A DNA stretch of 64,000 bases from contig NC_064038.1 of NCBI RefSeq assembly GCF_932526225.1, positions 13,641,070-13,705,069 on the forward strand, given 5' to 3'. This document shows positions 45,901-54,900 of the stretch, one piece after another. A program made the position numbers and the translations under genes. Source of the stretch: Nematostella vectensis (taxonomy: Eukaryota > Cnidaria > Anthozoa > Actiniaria > Edwardsiidae). Each line of letters begins with the position of its first letter. Position 1 is the stretch's first letter. The notes below the pieces were generated by a model that had not been told where the DNA came from, searched no databases, and saw nothing but the letters and a program-made list of their open reading frames with translations.

Positions 45901-48900
45901 CTCTAGCTCCCGTGAGTTTTACTTAAATTTAAAAGCTTTACTTTCACGGGTTGACGTCTGAGCGAATCATGGAGTGGATTCACTGACAAAGTACTCTAGC
46001 TCCCGTGAGTTTTACTTAAATTTAAAAGCTTTACTTTCACGGGTTGACGTCTGAGCGAATCATGGAGTGGATTCACTGACAAAGTACTCTACTCCCGTGA
46101 GTTTTACTTAAATTTAAAAGCTGTACTTTCACGGGTTGGCGTCTGAGCGAATCATGGAGTGGATTCACTGACAAAGTACTCTAGCTCCCGTGAGTTTTAC
46201 TTAAATTTAAAAGCTTTACTTTCACGGGTTGGCGTCTGAGCGTACCATGGAGTGGATTCACTGACAAAGTACTCTAGCTCCCGTGAGTTTTACTTAAATT
46301 TAAAAGCTTTACTTTCACGGGTTGGCGTCTGAGCGAATCATGGAGTGGATTCACTGACAAAGTACTCTAGCTCCCGTGAGTTTTACTTAAATTTAAAAGC
46401 TTTACTTTCACCGGTTGACGTCTGAGCGTATCATGGAGTGGATTCACTGACAAAGTACTCTAGCTCCCGTGAGTTTTACTTAAATTTAAAAGCTTTACTT
46501 TCACGGGTTGGCGTCTGAGCGAATCATGGAGTGGATTCACTGATAAAGTACTCTAGCTCCCGTGAGTTTTACTTAAATTTAAAAGCTGTACTTTCACGGG
46601 TTGGCGTCTGAGCGAATCATGGAGTGGATTCACTGACAAAGTACTCTAGCCCCCGCGAGTTTTACTTAAATTTAAAAGCTTTACTTTCACGGGTTGACGT
46701 CTGAGCGAATCATGGAGTGGATTCACTGACATAGTACTCTAGCTCCCGCGAGTTTTACTTAAATTTAAAAGCTTTACTTTCACGGGTGGGCGTCTGAGCG
46801 AATCATGGAGTGGATTCACTGACATAGTACTCTAGCTCCCGCGAGTTTTACTTAAATTTAAAAGCTTTACTTTCACGGGTTGGCGTCTGAGCGAATCATG
46901 GAGTGGATTCACTGACAAAGTACTCTAGCTCCCGTGAGTTTTACTTAAATTTAAAAGCTTTACTTTCACGGGTTGGCGTCTGAGCGAATCATGGAGTGGA
47001 TTCACTGACAAAGTACTCTAGCTCCCGCGAGTTTTACTTAAATTTAAAAGCTTTACTTTCACGGGTTGACGTCTGAGCGAATCATGGAGTGGATTCACTG
47101 ACAAAGTACTCTAGCTCCCGTGAGTTTTACTTAAATTTAAAAGCTGTACTTTCACGGGTTGACGTCTGAGCGTATCATGGAGTGGATTCACTGACAAAGT
47201 ACTCTAGCTCCCGTGAGTTTTACTCAAATTTAAAAGCTTTACTTTCACGGGTTGACGTCTGAGCGAATCATGGAGTGGATTCACTGACAAAGTACTCTAG
47301 CTCCCGTGAGTTTTACTTAAATTTAAAAGCTTTACTTTCACGGGTTGGCGTCTGAGCGAATCATGGAGTGGATTCACTGACAAAGTACTCTAGCTCCCGT
47401 GAGTTTTACTTAAATTTAAAAGCTTTACTTTCACCGGTTGACGTCTGAGCGTATCATGGAGTGGATTCACTGACAAAGTACTCTAGCTCCCGTGAGTTTT
47501 ACTTAAATTTAAAAGCTTTACTTTCACGGGTTGGCGTCTGAGCGAATCATGGAGTGGATTCACTGACAAAGTACTCTAGCTCCCGTGAGTTTTACTTAAA
47601 TTTAAAAGCTGTACTTTCACGGGTTGGCGTCTGAGCGTATCATGGAGTGGATTCACTGACAAAGTACTCTAGCTCCCGTGAGTTTTACTTAAATTTAAAA
47701 GCTGTACTTTCACGGGTTGGCGTCTGAGCGAATCATGGAGTGGATTCACTGACAAAGTACTCTAGCTCCCGCGAGTTTTACTTAAATTTAAAAGCTTTAC
47801 TTTCACGGGTTGACGTCTGAGCGAATCATGGAGTGGATTCACTGACATAGTACTCTAGCTCCCGCGAGTTTTACTTAAATTTAAAAGCTTTACTTTCACG
47901 GGTTGGCGTCTGAGCGAATCATGGAGTGGATTCACTGACAAAGTACTCTAGCTCCCGTGAGTTTTACTTAAATTTAAAAGCTTTACTTTCACGGGTTGGC
48001 GTCTGAGCGAATCATGGAGTGGATTCACTGACAAAGTACTCTAGCTCCCGTGAGTTTTACTTAAATTTAAAAGCTGTACTTTCACGGGTTGGCGTCTGAG
48101 CGTATCATGGAGTGGATTCACTGACAAAGTACTCTAGCTCCCGTGAGTTTTACTTAAATTTAAAAGCTGTACTTTCACGGGTTGGCGTCTGAGCGAATCA
48201 TGGAGTGGATTCACTGACAAAGTACTCTAGCTCCCGCGAGTTTTACTTAAATTTAAAAGCTTTACTTTCACGGGTTGACGTCTGAGCGAATCATGGAGTG
48301 GATTCACTGACATAGTACTCTAGCTCCCGCGAGTTTTACTTAAATTTAAAAGCTTTACTTTCACGGGTTGACGTCTGAGCGAATCATGGAGTGGATTCCC
48401 TGACAAAGTACTCTAGTTCCCGCGAGTTTTACTTAAATTTAAAAGCTTTACTTTCACGGGTTGGCGTCTGAGCGAATCATGGAGTGGATTCACTGACAAA
48501 GTACTCTAGCTCCCGTGAGTTTTACTTAAATTTAAAAGCTTTACTTTCACCGGTTGACGTCTGAGCGTATCATGGAGTGGATTCACTGACAAAGTACTCT
48601 AGCTCCCGTGAGTTTTACTTAAATTTAAAAGCTTTACTTTCACGGGTTGGCGTCTGAGCGAATCATGGAGTGGATTCACTGACAAAGTACTCTAGCTCCC
48701 GTGAGTTTTACTTAAATTTAAAAGCTGTACTTTCACGGGTTGGCGTCTGAGCGTATCATGGAGTGGATTCACTGACAAAGTACTCTAGCTCCCGTGAGTT
48801 TTACTTAAATTTAAAAGCTGTACTTTCACGGGTTGGCGTCTGAGCGAATCATGGAGTGGATTCACTGACAAAGTACTCTAGTTCCCGTGAGTTTTACTTA

Positions 48901-51900
48901 AATTTAAAAGCTGTACTTTCACGGGTTGGCGTCTGAGCGAATCATGGAGTGGATTCACTGACAAAGTACTCTAGCTCCCGTGAGTTTTACTTAAATTTAA
49001 AAGCTTTACTTTCACCGGTTGACGTCTGAGCGTATCATGGAGTGGATTCACTGACAAAGTACTCTAGCTCCCGTGAGTTTTACTTAAATTTAAAAGCTGT
49101 ACTTTCACGGGTTGGCGTCTGAGCGTATCATGGAGTGGATTCACTGACAAAGTACTCTAGCTCCCGTGAGTTTTACTTAAATTTAAAAGCTGTACTTTCA
49201 CGGGTTGGCGTCTGAGCGAATCATGGAGTGGATTCACTGACAAAGTACTCTAGCTCCCGCGAGTTTTACTTAAATTTAAAAGCTTTACTTTCACGGGTTG
49301 ACGTCTGAGCGAATCATGGAGTGGATTCACTGACATAGTACTCTAGCTCCCGCGAGTTTTACTTAAATTTAAAAGCTTTACTTTCACGGGTTGGCGTCTG
49401 AGCGAATCATGGAGTGGATTCACTGACATAGTACTCTAGCTCCCGCGAGTTTTACTTAAATTTAAAAGCTTTACTTTCACGGGTTGGCGTCTGAGCGAAT
49501 CATGGAGTGGATTCACTGACGAAGTACTCTAGCTTCTGTGAGTTTTAGTTAAATTTAAAAGCTTTACTTTCACGGGTTGGCGTCTGAGCGAATCATGGAG
49601 TGGATTCACTGACGAAGTACTCTAGCTTCTGTGAGTTTTAGTTAAATTTAAAAGCTTTACTTTCACGGGTTGGCGTCTGAGCGTATCATGGAAGCACGAG
49701 TTATAATACGATATTTTAGACGCTAGAAGAAAAAAAAAATCAGACTTTTAGTTACCGCCATGCTCAAATTAACAGCTAGAAGCCTCGTCGTTATCGAATA
49801 ATCTGTTTGGCGCTCTCTGTACAAATGATTTTAAAAGTCTGATAACGGTGTTAGCCCCCGTTGCATCATCAATATTTATAGTGCATAAATATCAAAATGA
49901 GGTTTTCTAGAATCGATATTAAGCGTACATAAAGCGAACACAACAGTTTTCCAACTCTTGATTTCTTTTTAACTACACAAAATCGCTCATTTACCAACGA
50001 AGCACTGGTGGTGGTGAGGGGGGGGGGGGGGTATCGATAAATTCTCGATTACAATGTTTGTTCAATTGTATAGGAAGGAGTATCTATAAGGATTAATTTT
50101 CTTGGGGGAATGCCTAGAATAGAATTAGTGGGCGCGATCTGGTGATTGCTACAAAATATATGACTGGAAGCGAAATTGTTTTATTATAAACTGCAAGATT
50201 TAATCATGGCCGGCGGTTCTATAACCTTAGCACTCAACCAAAACGTAGACAAAACATGGTTTTGAGTACGCCTAGCAAGAATTCTCAATTGATACTCGTT
50301 AACATTAAGATATTTAAAATTGGTGGTGGCTTGTTCTGAAATCGTTCCTTTTTGACAGACAAACTTTTTTCGTCTTTTAAAAGAGACTGGGTTCTTTAAT
50401 ACTAAGTTCTAAGTTCTATTTTACTAAGCACCCATAAGGTGGCGCTTTTAGGTCCATATTGGGTTATCTCGAAATAACCATCTAAAGACAAAGTTTCATA
50501 CTTTATTTACCAAATTTCATCGAAAATATCGCATTGGCTTTCCGAAATCAGCCGATGGAAATGGATGCTTTTTCAGGTTTGGTACTTTGCTAGGATGACA
50601 AAATGGCGGCTGACACGAGGCTGTTCAAGGCTGTTATCATAACTTGCTCGCAATCTATCGCATATTGCCGCATGTTAGAAAGTGCTTGCCGAGAAACACC
50701 CAGTGGCGGCAAAGTCATTTCAAACATCCAAATTCAGCACGCATTAAACTGACGTCAAATGGAGGTAATGGGACTGCCCCCATGAGTCTTTTTCCTCATT
50801 TTCGCGGGCTCATGAGTAAAAAATAGGGATAAAGTTAAAAGTAAAAATAATTGTGGTCGCATGAGACATGACTTTTGAAACCCTCTCACTTACTAGCTAA
50901 TGAATTCAAAAGATGTGTTGGTGATTGTTTCCATAATAGTTTTCGTTTAAAAGGGTGAGTAATTAGTGAACAAGGAACGAAGTTAATTAAAAAATAATAA
51001 CATTATTTGTTCTTTCAAAGGTTTAAAATATGGAATAAATATATTGGTATCGCTGCCGACAACATATGATCCTTGATAAGACGCTAACGAACCTGAATAT
51101 GCTAAGCACAACACCCAAGCGAGAACCAAACAACAAAACGCAATCATCTGGAATATCTTAAAACTTAGTTTGGCTGAGATAACTCTGAATTAAAAAATAG
51201 AGAAACTTAAAGAAATAGACATTGGGATATGTTTTTGATATTATTCAAAAAATATATTTCAACAAATGTAATCAAAATGTATACATATCAGCAGGGAGAT
51301 TTATAAGCGTTTACTTATGAAAATACGTCTCGTACGTGAAAAATCGCGAGTTTCATTTAGAGTTTTGGGAAATTAGTAGTTTTCGGGGTAGACACAAGTC
51401 CAATAAGCATCTCGCTTATCATGTCTTGCCATCAAAACAGGTGCATAATGAAACAATCTAGAGCAGATAACCCATATTTAGACTAGCCTACTGGTCTATT
51501 CCATTTTCTGCAGGAAATGATAATTTTCAGGTAATTGTAGAAAAAGTCATATCTCTTCTCCCTAAAGTTCTTCGAACCCCTCTCCTAAATTTTCTTGACA
51601 TTCCATAATAAATCACGGGGTTATAGCAGGAATAAGCCTTGGCGAACATCGGTGGAAGGATTCTGGCGATGTCTGGGATTGTTTGAATCCCTGTCCAGCT
51701 GATGTACAGGGACGTAATTGCATAAGGCGACCACGCAACCAAAAATGCAAGGGTCATTGCGAGATAGATTTTTGCAACTTTGTGTTCGCATCGAAGGGTT
51801 CTGCGGGCCGTGAAAGATTCCTGCCCCCATCGCCTTCTCGCGTCTCTCAGTGTTACTCTGACAACACAGAATACTCGAGAATAACAAAATCCGCAAATGA

Positions 51901-54900
51901 GAATCGGGAAAAAGAAAAATAATATTAAGATGGTCAAGGTGAAGGAGAGATCGTTTAACGATCTAGAGTACCACTTGAGTGCACAATAAGAAAACCCCGG
52001 TTGAAGCGCGTACGAAGACCAACCAACTAACGGAAGTATTCCCCAAGCAAAGGCTGTCCCCCACAAAACAGCTATGATATAAACCGTTTGCTTTCGGCTG
52101 GCGCGTCGCTGCAGTACAACAGAACGCCAAATGTCGAGCGAGGTAGCGGCTAAGTGTGAGATAGAAACTAGTCCAAGCACAGTCGAGGCGAATCCGTATA
52201 ATTGACACGGTATTTGACCAAGTGTTTGGTCGCTGAAATTCGCGTACGCTCCAACCGTGTCCACAACCAAACGCATAAGAAAATCCGATACAGCCATACT
52301 CAGAATATACCAACTGCAAGCCCGACGAAGGAAACGAGTACGGGTTAATATATAGATCGCTAAGCCATTGAACACCAAGGAGATGGCGCTCAGTGCGATG
52401 TAGACAGCGCCTATTCCATGGTGAGATCCAGCCATTTTTGTTCCCACCTCAGTCAATATTGATTCAAGCTTATCTTGACTCAGCACTTTTCCAAGACAAC
52501 TAAGCTCTTTTGGGTTAATAAGAGGGAGAAGAGACGCTTTTTTAGCCGGAGATAACAGCCTGCCTACGAACTACGTCACTTCCCCCACTTACATAAAATA
52601 TGAGTACGATGACGAAGTAAAACCAATAGTGTACATCCAAATGACTATTACGGGTGGCAATATACTCTATATGACCACATGGAAGGTTTCAGAGAATATA
52701 TCAAGGTTTTATTCTGAATCTCGAGGCCTCAATTTCGCCTTAGATTGTCAGGTATTGGGCTGCCTGTGGCGAGCTCGTTTAGGAAAATGACGTAGATTTA
52801 ATGATCGAGAGCGTTCAAAATCGCAATCGAGCGCCCTCGCTTCATTTCCTTATTCCTTAATTATGTACCCCTAGTGTATTTTAACGTTTCCACAGTCGTA
52901 AAGAGTGTATGGTGTCCGTAACAAAATAGTTAGCGAGAGAAACTGTCACGCAATTTAAAAACTGTTAAGGGCGCGACGCCCTCAATGAAATAACGAAATA
53001 CTATGGTAATTCTGGGCAATTACTTTTTTCTTTTCTCCTATGCTCGGCTCCCCGAAGTTTCGCACAGACTAATAGTCACAGCTCTACTTCGAGTCCCACG
53101 TATTTGAGTTATCCCCAATAGCATAATGTATAATGCCGGATATCTTTCGCGACAATGCTTTGTTTTATTTTTTGTTTATTATCTTTCTCATTATATCACC
53201 GAGAGAATTATTTGAGACAGGAAACATTGAAAAACTCTATCAAAGAAACCAACCGATATCACAAAGCCCGACAGGAAAACATTTGCTGCGATGAAGAAAT
53301 AAATTTAGAAAAACGGAAGTCTGCAAGTTGTTCCACCTTGCACTGAGGTACAAAGCCGCATTAGGGGTTGGCTTTTAGTGGCAGAACAATCGTACACCCC
53401 TACGGTTCCTGTTAGCATAACTCAAACTTAGTTAATAAAATTTTTCCGTGGGTAGAATACAGTGTCGCCCTGGCAACCGCTGATTTGCCGTCACTTGCTG
53501 CCAGAAAAAACGCCTTCTGCACGAAGTTTTTTAAGTTTTTAGATAACCAAAATCCGCTATAAAACCCAATAAATTGCAGAATATCACCTATTGGAAACCC
53601 CTAGGAATTAAGATCTGATTGCCCATTCAATGTAATTCAATGTATTACTAACAGAATCACATATTTTGTTGCTGTTAAATATGCTAATTGTCTTACTGTA
53701 TAGTCATCAATGTAATTGCGCACTCCCTGTAATTCAGTTTCCACTGCAAAAAGGGTGAAATTAAACATATCTATCTATATTGACCAAAGTCCGCAAGTGC
53801 ACGATACGCGATCTTCTCTTCGCTGACGATGCTGCTTTGGTTGCACACAGTGAGAGTGAGCTACAGTCCCTTTTGGACCGTTTCTCGAACGCTTGTGCGG
53901 ACTTCAGTCTTGCAATCAGCCTTAAGAAGACGAAAGTGATGCACCTAGGCTCTGAAATTGCGCCTACTCTTACCATCAACGACTTCACCCTAGATGTTGT
54001 TCCTCAGTTTACCTACCTTGGCTCCACCACCTCCGCCAACGGATGCCTCGATGTCGAACTCGGCAAAAGAATCGGTAAAGCAGTGACAACAATGACAAAG
54101 CTTTCCTCTCGAGTGTGGGAGAACAAGAAACTTACCATCTCGACGAAGATCACCGTATATCGCGCCTGCATTTTGAGTACTCTCCTATACGGAAGCGAAT
54201 CTTGGACCACCTACGCGCGGCAGGAGAAGCGATTAAATACCTTCCACATGCGATGTCTTCGCCGCATCCTCGGTATCCATTGGTCGGATAAAGTTACGAA
54301 TAACGAGGTCCTCGAAAGATCAGGTTTACCGACGCTTTTTACCCTACTTCGTCAACGCAGGTTGAGGTGGCTAGGCCACGTTTGTCGAATGGAAAATGGC
54401 CGTATTCCCAAAGATCTTCTTTACGGCGAACTTGCACACGGATCAAGACCTGTAGGACGCCCGAAGCTCCGCTTCAAGGACTCATGCAAGCGTGATATGC
54501 TCGCAATCGGCCTCGACGTGGACAACTGGGAGAAGCTTGCCGAGGATCGCAGCAGATGGAGGTCTGAATGTGCTGCCGCACTCAACTCAGGGGAGTTAGA
54601 GCTGAAAAGAGAGGCCGAAGAGAGAAGGCAGAGGAGAAAGGCATCCGAAATTCGAACTGGATCAAACCCATCTCAGACGTCTGTCCTCGTTTGTCGTTCA
54701 TGTGGTCGCACATGTGCTTCGCGCATCGGGCTTTTTAGTCATGGAAAGAAATGCCAACGTTCATCGCGCTGATGTCATGGACACTGACTGTCCGAAGACT
54801 GCCTACTATCTATATTGAAATTGGAAAACTATTACCGGGAAAACTATTCACATTTATCGTATCCAAAAATGGTTTACTCTCGCTGTTATTCCAGTCTCGC

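Noticed and set aside
53155-53346. 63-codon plus-strand frame upstream of the LINE
   Set aside because: No homology recognised and composition like the surrounding AT-rich sequence.
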